A DNA stretch of 64,000 bases, from the NCBI RefSeq assembly GCF_002873395.1, contig NZ_MCUV01000046.1, forward strand, positions 217,292 through 281,291. The letters are read 5' to 3'. This document shows positions 29,764-38,358 of this stretch, piece after piece. How positions within the stretch are numbered: the first letter of the stretch is position 1; the number at the start of each line of letters is the position of its first letter. Made by a program: the position numbers and the translations under genes. Source of the stretch: Vibrio sp. 10N.286.49.B3. Its GTDB lineage: Bacteria; Pseudomonadota; Gammaproteobacteria; Enterobacterales; Vibrionaceae. The notes beneath the pieces were generated by a model. It ran no database searches. It was not told the origin of the DNA and worked only from the letters and a program-made list of their open reading frames with translations.

Positions 29764-30579
29764 TCAAAGCTGTGAAATAATATCGACTTCCACCAGCACC
29801 CCAAAGTGATCCGATACAACTGGATAAAAATCGTTATTAAAAATCACCTGATGCTGCTTTACCACCACCGGTTGATTACTAAGAACCAAATCAATCCGTA
29901 GCGCTTGGCTATTTTTTTCCCAACCATCAATATTTTTAATCACAGTGGTTCCGGCATCTTTTATTTCTGCTATTTCATAACAATCTATCAAACCGCGCTG
30001 TAATACATAATCATAACCTTCATTGCGTATATGGCTTGGGTTGTTGAAATCACCTAATAGAAAGCTCAACTCTGTTGATAATGTTGCCTTTATTCGGTTG
30101 AACTGATCCTCAAATGAGTTCTCAGAGTCATTCCACCAGCCGCAATGACAATTATAAAGATTGAAATCACCTTGTTGAGAAGTAACCTTAATACGCACTG
30201 CTCGTCTATGTTTCCAAAAGCTCACATCATAGTTATCACTTAGGTCAATGACCTCATGTTCGACAATCGGCAGCCGCGTCAAGAATGCCAGCCCCTCTTG
30301 ATATACGTCATAACTTTGATGAACGAAATCCCATGTAAGTTGGTAGTGATAACCGTATTTCATGAGTTCTTTCTGTAATAAATAACCATAGTTATCAGCG
30401 AACACGGTGTGATTAGTTAATATATTGGCATCAACAGCCGGGCTATCTTGATGTTGATTAACTTCCTGTAATACAACGACATCGCACCCTTGCTCGATAA
30501 TGGCTTGCGCTACCACTTCCAACTTTTCTAGCTGTTTATCTTCTTGCCAACTATGGGTATTTAGCGTCATTAACTTCAT
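29764..30579 (-). CDS. Endonuclease/exonuclease/phosphatase (EEP) family hydrolase
   Basis: 271 residues, no signal peptide, so cytoplasmic. EEP-fold motifs in order: LNTHSW near residue 6, VVVLQEVNQH with the metal-binding glutamate near 39, LYNCHCGWW with the catalytic histidine near 146, LGDFNNP near 180, DLVLSN near 235 and SDHFGVLVE near 258. Members cut phosphodiester or phosphomonoester bonds of nucleic acids, phospholipids or sugar phosphates; the substrate here is unknown. As the last gene of the alpha-glucoside operon it may act on a phosphorylated sugar or a nucleotide, but that is a guess. Confidence 0.85.
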   Translation of the reverse strand: MKLMTLNTHSWQEDKQLEKLEVVAQAIIEQGCDVVVLQEVNQHQDSPAVDANILTNHTVFADNYGYLLQKELMKYGYHYQLTWDFVHQSYDVYQEGLAFLTRLPIVEHEVIDLSDNYDVSFWKHRRAVRIKVTSQQGDFNLYNCHCGWWNDSENSFEDQFNRIKATLSTELSFLLGDFNNPSHIRNEGYDYVLQRGLIDCYEIAEIKDAGTTVIKNIDGWEKNSQALRIDLVLSNQPVVVKQHQVIFNNDFYPVVSDHFGVLVEVDIISQL

Positions 30580-30604
30580 TTATTATTCACTTCTTTATTG
30601 TCGT

Positions 30605-30639
30605 GAGATAAAACGCAGCGCAAAGCTGCGTTTCTCGAG
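30605..30639 (-). terminator. Hairpin between the PTS and EEP genes
   Basis: AAACGCAGC (30611-30619) pairs perfectly with GCTGCGTTT (30625-30633), loop GCAAA; GAGA/TCTC flank it. On the minus strand it is followed by TTTTATCTC. It may partially terminate or stabilise the transcript upstream of the EEP gene. Confidence 0.7.
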
Positions 30640-30666
30640 GTTATTATATCTAAAATAGAGAAAGAA

Positions 30667-32295
30667 TTACGCAGGTTGTGCTGAATACTTCTCAACTAAT
30701 CTAGATTTAATGACATCCACTCCAGGACCATAAATAACTTGTACTCCTTGCTCTTTAATCACAGCGCCAAGTGCTCCTGTCTGCTTCCATAACTCATATT
30801 CAGCAACCAACTGCGGATCATTAACTGTAATGCGCAAGCGAGTCATACAAGCATCAATCTCAGCAATATTGGCACGGCCACCTAAATTCTGAATAATAAT
30901 GTTCAACTTCTCATCTTCTGACATGGATTCTGAACTGTCATCGAGGTAGTTACCCATGCGGCCTGGTGTTGGCAATTTAAATTTAACAATGAGCACACGG
31001 AATAATCCATAGTTAACAGCAAAGAAAACAATAGAAACCAATGCGAAGCGAACCAAGTCACCACCGATTCCCGCTGAAACCATCATTGGAATCCTAGTGA
31101 ATAACTCAATCAAACCAAAGGCATGTACACGTAGGTCCATCACATCGACCAACGCAAATGCAACCCCTGTTAATACCGCATGCGCAACATACAAAACAGG
31201 AGCAATAAACATAAACATGAATTCAATAGGCTCTGTCACACCGGTTAATAACACAGCAAGACATGCAGATAAAAACATTGGCTTGTATTGTGTGCGCTTA
31301 TCACTATCAACACTGTGATACATGGCAAGTCCAATACCAATCAATGAAGACGCTGCGATAATAACTTGGCCCGCTTTAAAACGTGCTGGATGTACCGTAT
31401 CTAATAGATGTTGGTAAGTTGTCGGATCGCTTAATTTAAGATTATTTAAATCGCTAACCCAAGCAAGCCATAATGGATCTTGACCATAAACACTTGAGCC
31501 TGCATTCGCCCCAGTCAAAAGTTCATAAGTACCACCCAACTCGGTGTAATTCATTGGAATAGTTAAAGTGTGGTGTAAACCAAATGGCAGTAATAAACGC
31601 TCTAACGTACCATACAAGAAAGGAGCAGTGATCGGCGCAGTGTCTTTAGAGGTTGCAATCCATTGACCAAAATCATTAAGTGCACCTTGAATTAAAGGCC
31701 ATACGATTGATAAAGCAAACGCAATAATCATCGAATAGAAAATAACAACAAAAGGCACAAAACGCTTACCGTTGAAAAATGCTAATGCCTGAGGTAAGCG
31801 AGCGAAGTCATGATAACGGTTAAATAAGTTGGCACCTAAATAGCCAGACATAATACCGATGAACACACCCATATTTAAGGCAGGAGCACCCAAAATATTA
31901 GTGAAGAATTGAGAGACAGGTAGCTCAGAACCAAATAGGCTCATCACAACCGCCTCGGGATCACTAAGCATAGCGTTATCTACACCCAGTATCACTCCAG
32001 TAGTACGGTTGATTAATATGAAAGCAATGAGCGCGGCAAATGCACCACCTGCACGCTCTTTTGCCCATGAGCCACCAATAGCGACAGCAAATAATAGGTG
32101 AAGGTTAACTATGACCCCCCAGCCTATGTTTTCCATAATAGCGCCTAGTGTTTCAATGGCACCAATACCACCGGCATACATTGCGACAACTTTACCGAGT
32201 GATATCATGATACCAGCGGCTGGCATCACCGCGATAACAACGATAAGGGATTTCCCAAATCGTTGCCAAAAATCAAAAGATAGTAACTTACTCAT
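30667..32295 (-). CDS. PTS alpha-glucoside (maltose-type) transporter EIICB
   Basis: 542 residues. The membrane EIIC part (about 1-430) resembles MalX and other glucose-superfamily EIIC proteins (PAAGIMISLG, RLPQALAFFNGKRFVP, ERLLLPFGLHHTL, GVTEPIEFMFMFIAPVLY). The EIIB domain (about 455-535) carries the phosphorylated cysteine in IDACMTRLRITV. It takes up and phosphorylates an alpha-linked disaccharide; no EIIA is encoded nearby, so it likely uses EIIA-Glc. Neighbouring alpha-glucosidase and LacI regulator support maltose, trehalose or a sucrose isomer as substrate; sequence alone does not decide. Confidence 0.87.
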   Translation of the reverse strand: MSKLLSFDFWQRFGKSLIVVIAVMPAAGIMISLGKVVAMYAGGIGAIETLGAIMENIGWGVIVNLHLLFAVAIGGSWAKERAGGAFAALIAFILINRTTGVILGVDNAMLSDPEAVVMSLFGSELPVSQFFTNILGAPALNMGVFIGIMSGYLGANLFNRYHDFARLPQALAFFNGKRFVPFVVIFYSMIIAFALSIVWPLIQGALNDFGQWIATSKDTAPITAPFLYGTLERLLLPFGLHHTLTIPMNYTELGGTYELLTGANAGSSVYGQDPLWLAWVSDLNNLKLSDPTTYQHLLDTVHPARFKAGQVIIAASSLIGIGLAMYHSVDSDKRTQYKPMFLSACLAVLLTGVTEPIEFMFMFIAPVLYVAHAVLTGVAFALVDVMDLRVHAFGLIELFTRIPMMVSAGIGGDLVRFALVSIVFFAVNYGLFRVLIVKFKLPTPGRMGNYLDDSSESMSEDEKLNIIIQNLGGRANIAEIDACMTRLRITVNDPQLVAEYELWKQTGALGAVIKEQGVQVIYGPGVDVIKSRLVEKYSAQPA

Positions 32296-32354
32296 AAATG
32301 ATTCCTTGTCTTAAATGCAGGGTAGCCTTATCAAGGCCCTGCGAAAAATATAAT

Positions 32355-34088
32355 TTAGTGCTTTTTTGCAAATATATACGCAGCATAAGCTGGGGCAATT
32401 TGCGTCGTTATAAAGTCTGAGCGAACGTGTTCATTGTTGACATTCTGATTATCAAGCATTAACTCGCCTAATTGCGTGCAGTCGATATCAACGACGCTCT
32501 CTTGTGGACTTAAATTGGTAATAATGGTCCATGTCATATCTTGAGCAACACGTTGATAAACATAGATATTAGGATCGTTAGGCAGCAGCAATTGATAGCG
32601 ACCAACCACTAAGCTTACATTTGACTTACGCAGAGCAATCAGCTGTTTATAGAAACTCAAGACCGAATTTGGATCTTTCTGTTGTTGCTCAACATTGATA
32701 TCTGCGTACTGTTGATTGACGGAGAACCAAGGTTGCACCTCAGAGAAACCGGCAAAATCCTGGTCATTCCATTGCATTGGCAAGCGACTATGGTCGCGAG
32801 ATACTTGATTTAACAAGGCTAAGATGTCTGCATCGCTTTGACCTTGTTGAGATAGTTTTTGAATTAAATTTCTAGCAGACACATCATTAAATTCGTCAAG
32901 AGAAGTAAACTGATGATTTACCATACCAATCTCTTGACCCTGATAAATAAACGGGGTCCCTTTCATCAAGAAATAACAGCTCGCTAACGCGGTAGCACTG
33001 GCATATCTAGAGTTAGGATCGGCAAAAGTATCAATACTACGTGCTTGATCGTGGTTTTCTAAATAAAGCGCATTCCAGCCTTTACCTTCTAAGGCATCTT
33101 GCCAACGCGATAAAATGCTTTTGAACTCCACTAGATCGAAATGCTCGTTGCTTTGTTCTTCCGACCATAGTTTCATGTGTTCAAACTGAAAAATCATGTT
33201 GAAAACACCACCTTGATCGTGCTCGGTCGCTTCGGCAACCCAAGGTAATGCGTTGTCGGCAGTAACCCCATTAGCCTCACCAACTGTCACAATGTCAAAG
33301 GGATCAAACGCCTGCTCTTTTAACTCATGCAGATGTTTTTCAATACCTGTCACATTCATATGATAATCAAACGAGGAGACATAATTTTCACCCTTTGGAT
33401 TGGGTAAAGAGGGTAAGCCTGGTTCTTTCTGAATGTGGCTGATTGCATCCACACGGAAACCATCAATACCACGCTCCAACCACCAATGAATCATTTGAAA
33501 TAGTGCTTGTTTAACTTCTGAATTTTCCCAATTCAGATCAGGCTGTTTTTTAGAAAATAGGTGTAAGTAGTATTGTGCAGTTTTTTCATCATATTCCCAT
33601 GCACTGCCATGAAAAATACTTTCCCAATTGTTTGGATCGCAAGTCGGTTTTTCAGCGGTAGGCTCACAACCATCACGCCAAATATACCAATCACGCTTAG
33701 GGCTATTTTTGTTATCTCGAGATTCGATGAACCATGGATGCTCATCACTAGTGTGGTTGATTACTAAATCCATAATTATGCGAATACCACGCTCATGAGC
33801 AGCAGCGATCAGTTTATCCACATCCTCTAGGGTTCCAAAGTCAGGATGAATCGCTTGATAGTCACTAATATCGTAACCGTTATCATCATTCGGTGATGCA
33901 TAAAATGGACATATCCATATTAAATCAATACCCAAATCAGCAAGATAATCAAGCTTTGCAATGATTCCGTTAATATCACCAATACCGTCCTGGTTTGTAT
34001 CATAAAAACTACGAGGATAAATTTGGTAAGCGGTTGCTTTCTTCCACCACGCGAGTGGCTTTGAGTGCATTTTATTGGCGTGTGTCAT
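32355..34088 (-). CDS. GH13 alpha-glucosidase (oligo-1,6-glucosidase/trehalose-6-P hydrolase type)
   Basis: 577 residues, cytoplasmic. The four GH13 regions are clear: DLVINHTSDEH (about 101), GFRVDAISH with the nucleophile Asp (about 195), VTVGEANG with the acid/base Glu (about 250), and ENHDQARS with the transition-state Asp (about 320). Begins WWKKATAYQIYPRSFYDTNQDG, typical of subfamily 31. It probably splits the phosphorylated disaccharide brought in by the neighbouring PTS. Candidates are TreC-like, MalL-like and AglB-like; I leave the symbol open. Its start is 18 bp downstream of a palindromic operator. Confidence 0.88.
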   Translation of the reverse strand: MTHANKMHSKPLAWWKKATAYQIYPRSFYDTNQDGIGDINGIIAKLDYLADLGIDLIWICPFYASPNDDNGYDISDYQAIHPDFGTLEDVDKLIAAAHERGIRIIMDLVINHTSDEHPWFIESRDNKNSPKRDWYIWRDGCEPTAEKPTCDPNNWESIFHGSAWEYDEKTAQYYLHLFSKKQPDLNWENSEVKQALFQMIHWWLERGIDGFRVDAISHIQKEPGLPSLPNPKGENYVSSFDYHMNVTGIEKHLHELKEQAFDPFDIVTVGEANGVTADNALPWVAEATEHDQGGVFNMIFQFEHMKLWSEEQSNEHFDLVEFKSILSRWQDALEGKGWNALYLENHDQARSIDTFADPNSRYASATALASCYFLMKGTPFIYQGQEIGMVNHQFTSLDEFNDVSARNLIQKLSQQGQSDADILALLNQVSRDHSRLPMQWNDQDFAGFSEVQPWFSVNQQYADINVEQQQKDPNSVLSFYKQLIALRKSNVSLVVGRYQLLLPNDPNIYVYQRVAQDMTWTIITNLSPQESVVDIDCTQLGELMLDNQNVNNEHVRSDFITTQIAPAYAAYIFAKKH

Positions 34089-34105
34089 CAGTTACATCTA
34101 CGTTA

Positions 34106-34132
34106 TGTGTTATCGTTAACACATAGTGTTAA
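34106..34132. promoter_or_regulatory. LacI-type operator upstream of the alpha-glucosidase gene
   Basis: TGTGTTA-TCGT-TAACACA (34106-34123) is a perfect 7+7 bp palindrome with a central CG, the classical form of LacI-family operators. A third half-site GTGTTAA follows at 34126-34132 and is again a palindrome partner of the middle half (TTAACAC-TAT-GTGTTAA on the minus strand). It lies between the lacI-type gene and the glucosidase start, so repressor binding would block the catabolic genes. Confidence 0.8.
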
Positions 34133-34160
34133 ATGGAACCTATTTGGACTCAACACAATT

Positions 34161-35126
34161 TCAGAGTAACTGTGAACTTTCTCTCATTTTTATGTCGAAT
34201 GTGCCTTCAACGGAACTGAAATCTCGCTTGAGCAATTTTTTGACAGCTTGGTAGCCCACTTGATAGTAGTTAAAAGAGACAGTGGTCAGGCTCGGGACTA
34301 ACAAATCGCTGTAATCATAATCACCCATGCCTACAATCCATACGTTATGACCAATCTTGAGTTGCTGTTCTTTGGCGCGACGATATAAACGAATAGCAAT
34401 ATTATCGGTGGCACAAAAGTAGACATGATTGGGCTGTAATTGGATTGCTTGGTAGCCGGATTTTTCCTCCGAATTGGCCAGGGCTTGCAGGGCAAAATTT
34501 AACTCAGGTACGGTGTCGGTAATGGTGGCTTGCATCAACTTAGTGCGGCTAGAAAGCATACGCTCATCATAAATATAATGTACGGCTACCAGCGGTGCCT
34601 GTTGCTGTTTTAACTGAGTGATGGTTTGGGAGACAAGTGCTTTAATTGCGGCATGATCGGGGTAATATAAACAGCAATGGTGGGGGGTGTTTTTGCCAAT
34701 AAATAACACATTGTCTAAAGTTCGATAAAAAGTCTCTTCGACACTGTGCTTTGACGCAATAATAATCGTGCCCAGTGCATTTAAGCCGTTAAACTCTCTC
34801 ACAGCTTGGCATTCTGACTCATGATTAAACCCTGTGGCATGAAACAGCATTCGAACTTGTGATTCATTAGCAGCAGCCAGCGCCCCTTTAATCACTAAAC
34901 TCGTCGTATATGACTCAATTCGAGGCGCTACGAAACCAATAATGTTGGATTGACTACGAATAGAGCGAGCAAATATATTAGGCGTGTAATGACTATCTTT
35001 GACGATAGCATCAATTTTAAGGCGGTTCTCAGCCGAGACATAACCGCCATTAAAGTAACGTGACACAGTCATTGTTGAAATTCCAATCTGCCTTGAAATC
35101 TCAGCCATAGTCATTTTTTTACTCAT
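34161..35126 (-). CDS. LacI family transcriptional repressor
   Basis: 321 residues. The N-terminal helix-turn-helix and hinge read MAEISRQIGISTMTVSRYFN and later YTPNIFARSIRSQ, with the family's minor-groove hinge. The rest is a periplasmic-binding-protein-like sensor that would bind the sugar or sugar phosphate. It is transcribed toward the glucosidase/PTS genes on the same strand and very likely controls them through the palindrome at 34106-34132. The sequence does not reveal its ligand. Confidence 0.9.
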   Translation of the reverse strand: MSKKMTMAEISRQIGISTMTVSRYFNGGYVSAENRLKIDAIVKDSHYTPNIFARSIRSQSNIIGFVAPRIESYTTSLVIKGALAAANESQVRMLFHATGFNHESECQAVREFNGLNALGTIIIASKHSVEETFYRTLDNVLFIGKNTPHHCCLYYPDHAAIKALVSQTITQLKQQQAPLVAVHYIYDERMLSSRTKLMQATITDTVPELNFALQALANSEEKSGYQAIQLQPNHVYFCATDNIAIRLYRRAKEQQLKIGHNVWIVGMGDYDYSDLLVPSLTTVSFNYYQVGYQAVKKLLKRDFSSVEGTFDIKMRESSQLL

Positions 35127-35156
35127 TACATATTTCCTTCAATAATGCACTATTGC

Positions 35157-35213
35157 CATACTCCCAAGTGACTTCAAGATGCAGGATTCAGAGTTGAGTC
35201 ACTTGGGTATAGT
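35157..35213. repeat. Palindromic intergenic repeat (ERIC-like)
   Basis: CCCAAGTGACT (35163-35173) and AGTCACTTGGG (35197-35207) are perfect inverted repeats, extended by ATAC/GTAT outside and enclosing TTCAAGATGCAGGATTCAGAG. From memory, closely similar palindromes are scattered in Vibrio genomes between genes. It sits just upstream of the lacI-type gene. Confidence 0.65.
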
Positions 35214-35310
35214 ATCCAATATATTGGCTTACAATACAGTAAATAAAACTGGGTGTGCGCATGAGTGCTTTATTTTTACTCACAAGATTTAGACCTGCAC
35301 TCAAGACTAA

Positions 35311-35339
35311 TAAAAAAACCCAGCATTTCTGCTGGGTTA
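35311..35339 (-). terminator. Second copy of the ssb-type terminator
   Basis: ACCCAGC-ATTTCT-GCTGGGT, flanked by AA/TT (35317-35338), a perfect stem with an A-run on the plus side (T-run for the minus strand). The true ssb terminator 11 kb away (46541-46562) has the same stem and a different loop. Together with the repeat at 35372-35404 it looks like the original ssb 3' flank left behind when the island came in. Confidence 0.8.
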
Positions 35340-35371
35340 TGAGGTATTTTTCTGTTTAAAAGTGTTTATTC

Positions 35372-35404
35372 TTACACTTTCAACTTATACAGGATCTAGA
35401 ACGG
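35372..35404. repeat. Left attachment-like repeat (attL candidate)
   Basis: 33 bp, 29 of them identical to 46596-46628 in the same orientation; the last 9 (CTAGAACGG) are the reversed Pro-Phe-stop codons of ssb. Similarity stops abruptly after CTAGAACGG: here TAGTAACG follows, while in ssb GATATCGT follows. This marks the left edge of the island. Confidence 0.8.
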
Positions 35405-35675
35405 TAGTAACGGTAAAAAAATCAACGCGTGAGTGAATGAGTGAGTTGGTAAATCAAATTAAAACAATAAAATACAATGAATTAAATGCAATCCCAATGT
35501 CATTCAACTTACCCTATTATTACACTTCTTAATTTATTGTAAATATAAGTTGCTTGAAAGCCAATTTACTCATCTATTTCTTACAGTCTACATAGGTTCA
35601 ATCAAACATCTAAACTTATCTCTACAAGCTTAACTGATCTTTGCTAACACCCAAAGCATGCCCTTGTTGTTCGAT

Positions 35676-36416
35676 CTAATAATCGTAACTTGCAATAAGC
35701 TTACAATGATTATCTAATTTGGTTAGAAAAGTGTTAATGCCCGTTTGGGGGCTCAAATCACGATATTGCCCGACTTTTGCAAAAGATTGATCAGCAACAA
35801 TAAGTGCCGTTGCTGTATATATTTTTTTAAGAACTAGCCGCTTACATAGAAGATCATACCTTCCTAAATAAGAGATACCTTTAACCGTAGGGTACACCCC
35901 TGAAGACGCATCAGGTTGGTAACTAGTTTTTCTTATATTTTCATCAGCAAGAAATCCAGGCATCACAGGGAAAAAGTTCATACTTACCTTTGGTGAACCA
36001 CGTGTTACGTCTGAGTCTTCCACTAGAATCAGATAACCTGTAAATATCTCTGCATCATCCCCAAATGCTCTTTCTTCAATTGCAGTATAGAGATCAATCC
36101 CACTACCCAAAACTTCTTCTGTTCTGTTATTGAAATTATTACCAATAGAGCCTACCTGAGATTTCAACTCAATTGCAGCTATAATTCGCCCTTGTGATAT
36201 TGCAACAATATCCCAAGATTTATGAGGACGAAAATAGCCTGGAAGTTGAGATGAATTCTTTCCTGTATAAATTTCAACATTGATTAAGCCAGAGTTTTTT
36301 ATAATGCTTTCAATAACCATTATAAATCCATCTAGTGTTTTTCCGCTAAGCACTCCTTTTCCACCAGATCTAACAGTCCAAAAGTTCTTAATAGCATTGT
36401 TAATTGTATTTTCCAT
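35676..36416 (-). CDS. XhoI/PaeR7I-type restriction endonuclease
   Basis: 246 residues, the same length I recall for PaeR7I, whose family recognises CTCGAG. Features: an N-terminal FWTVR, RPHKSWDIVAIS followed by IIAAIELKSQVGSIGNNFNN, which gives a PD-(D/E)xK-like nuclease core (D near 69, E-x-K near 84-86), and later FFPVMPGFL. It starts one base after the stop of the methyltransferase gene, so both come from one transcript with the methylase first. The family call is from remembered sequence; specificity is inferred. Confidence 0.82.
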   Translation of the reverse strand: MENTINNAIKNFWTVRSGGKGVLSGKTLDGFIMVIESIIKNSGLINVEIYTGKNSSQLPGYFRPHKSWDIVAISQGRIIAAIELKSQVGSIGNNFNNRTEEVLGSGIDLYTAIEERAFGDDAEIFTGYLILVEDSDVTRGSPKVSMNFFPVMPGFLADENIRKTSYQPDASSGVYPTVKGISYLGRYDLLCKRLVLKKIYTATALIVADQSFAKVGQYRDLSPQTGINTFLTKLDNHCKLIASYDY

Positions 36417-38087
36417 TTAGCAACCTAATACTTGTCTTTCTTTTTCAGTAAAGTTATACAAATCAAAAACTAACTCTTTTGCAGCAGCTACGTTTTTATC
36501 AACAGCTGCATCCTCAAGCCTATCTCGAAGATCATCAGGAACAGACTCCCATAACGGAAGGCGAATCCTTCTGAGGTGTTGAGCTTGAAAACGAAGATTT
36601 CCACCTGATATTTTTGTTGAATAAATCTCAACAAACAATTGCCCAAGTCCTGAGATTAAAACTGCCTGTAATGCCTTTAAGCTCCAGGAGTTTGAAGTAA
36701 CATAATATATGGTGTTATTTGGATGATATTCTCCATTATCGTAAACCACTGTAAGCTGTGATTTAATATCAGGTATCAGCAGTTTCTCTGCTGAAACTCT
36801 ACTCGGATGAACTCTATCAATTGTTCTAAACCAAGTGACAGGATTATTTTTAGCTACATGTCGAGATTTTAATGCCTTTGAATGGACTTCCAAGTAAGCT
36901 TTTAGCTTCGGGAAATCATCTAAATCAATGACACCATTATCGTCATAAGTATTGATAATAAACAGTCCTGAATCGATCAAAATCCCCGAACTAATATCTT
37001 TTGCTTCAACCATAGGAAGCCTACGGCTAGGCTCAATATCCAATTTATTATCAACCATATATACTTTATTATTACCTGTGGCTGCACCTATAAAAATTTG
37101 ACAATTCGTATCTTCAATTAGAGGAAATTCCTGCTCTAAACGTTTAATCAAAGCAAGTTCACCAAAAGAGCCGAACGTCCATGGTTTTGCACCATTAACC
37201 ACGTCTTTTCTAATGTTTTTTCCTTCGAATGTCACTTTATCACCAGCTAAAGATCTTGCAACAAGGTTAGAAAAGTCAACAGTAATCGTTGGGTTATGGA
37301 TTATCAGTGTCTGTACATGTTTTCGTTTTGATATTTGCGTGATAGCAGGGTACGTAAGCACATCTGACTGAAATGCATTTTGACCATACATATCGACAAA
37401 TAGGTCTAATTGATATGATGCTGCTACATAATTTCGCAAAGAAGAGCCATAACTATTTTTAGTCCATCGATCCGTACAGATGAACGAAAGAACCCCTTTT
37501 TCTTCCAATAAAGATAAAGACTTCTCAAAGAAAGCCACATAGAGATCGGCACGTTCAATCATCGTAAAAAACTTAGATCTATACGCAGTAAGTAATTCTG
37601 CTGGTATATTCTCTATACGGACGTATGGTGGATTACCGATGACATGTGTATATAGCGATTTCGTCTCAATAAGCAGAAAATCATCATTCTTATACCATTG
37701 AGCCACAAGCATAGCTGCATCTGAATCTTCAAATACAGATTTTAAAATTTGGTATGTCTTAGTTTTGGCAATCTCTATACTGTCATTTGAGATATCATAG
37801 GCTGCAACCAAATACTTGAACCTCTCTGCCTTAACTAACTTTTTAGAATCCAAAGATTTTAGCTTCAAGCAAAGCTCTTTAGCAATAGCTATAACAAACT
37901 CACCCTGCCCACAGGATGGCTCTAAAATTCGAGTACTCGGTATCAATAAGGAATCACTAACACCTGAAGTTTGAAGCATGAAGAGTACAATCTCAGGTTT
38001 AGTAAAAACCTCTCCCTTCTCAGCGTCAGAGTCCCCCCAAGCTAAAGAATGTTTTGATATATTGTCGATAGCTATGGTTGATAACAC
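36417..38087 (-). CDS. N6-adenine DNA methyltransferase of the type II system
   Basis: 556 residues. Motif I for S-adenosylmethionine reads ILEPSCGQGEFV (about 47-58) and catalytic motif IV is VIGNPPYVRIE (about 149-159), so it is a gamma-type N6-adenine methylase with a C-terminal target-recognition region (SGGNLRFQAQHLRRIRLPLW near 505). Such large NPPY enzymes partner XhoI/PaeR7I nucleases and protect CTCGAG. The gene is the first of the pair, 271 bp downstream of the helicase, so it probably has its own promoter in 38088-38358. Confidence 0.9.
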   Translation of the reverse strand: MLSTIAIDNISKHSLAWGDSDAEKGEVFTKPEIVLFMLQTSGVSDSLLIPSTRILEPSCGQGEFVIAIAKELCLKLKSLDSKKLVKAERFKYLVAAYDISNDSIEIAKTKTYQILKSVFEDSDAAMLVAQWYKNDDFLLIETKSLYTHVIGNPPYVRIENIPAELLTAYRSKFFTMIERADLYVAFFEKSLSLLEEKGVLSFICTDRWTKNSYGSSLRNYVAASYQLDLFVDMYGQNAFQSDVLTYPAITQISKRKHVQTLIIHNPTITVDFSNLVARSLAGDKVTFEGKNIRKDVVNGAKPWTFGSFGELALIKRLEQEFPLIEDTNCQIFIGAATGNNKVYMVDNKLDIEPSRRLPMVEAKDISSGILIDSGLFIINTYDDNGVIDLDDFPKLKAYLEVHSKALKSRHVAKNNPVTWFRTIDRVHPSRVSAEKLLIPDIKSQLTVVYDNGEYHPNNTIYYVTSNSWSLKALQAVLISGLGQLFVEIYSTKISGGNLRFQAQHLRRIRLPLWESVPDDLRDRLEDAAVDKNVAAAKELVFDLYNFTEKERQVLGC

Positions 38088-38358
38088 TGTTCTAGCCTCT
38101 ATTTTGCATGATCATAAGTAGTAAATATTACCACAAATATCGCAGTTAGATCTCCTTCATGGTGATAGACTGTAAAATGCATGACTACCTACTGAATTGA
38201 GACATTCAAAGCTAAAGTGGATAAAGCTAATAAGCTCAATGCTTAAAGAATGAAAAGCATTCAGCTAGGGGAATATCCTTCAAAACACAGATTAATATTT
38301 GAAAAACACTTCGTATTTACACATAGCTTAATTCCGCTTATCACCCGTAGTCACTAAA

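Larger units (their letters stand above)
35127..35675. other. Non-coding gap spanning the left boundary of the island
   Basis: 549 bp without a gene. In order it holds a dispersed-type palindrome (35157-35213), an ssb-like terminator (35311-35339), the left attachment-like repeat (35372-35404), and about 270 bp of AT-rich sequence leading to the stop of the restriction endonuclease gene. I see no RNA gene in the last part. Confidence 0.7.

Noticed and set aside
38088..38358. A controller (C) protein gene for the restriction system
   Set aside because: The 271-bp gap upstream of the methylase has no frame with a helix-turn-helix; I see only AT-rich promoter-like sequence.
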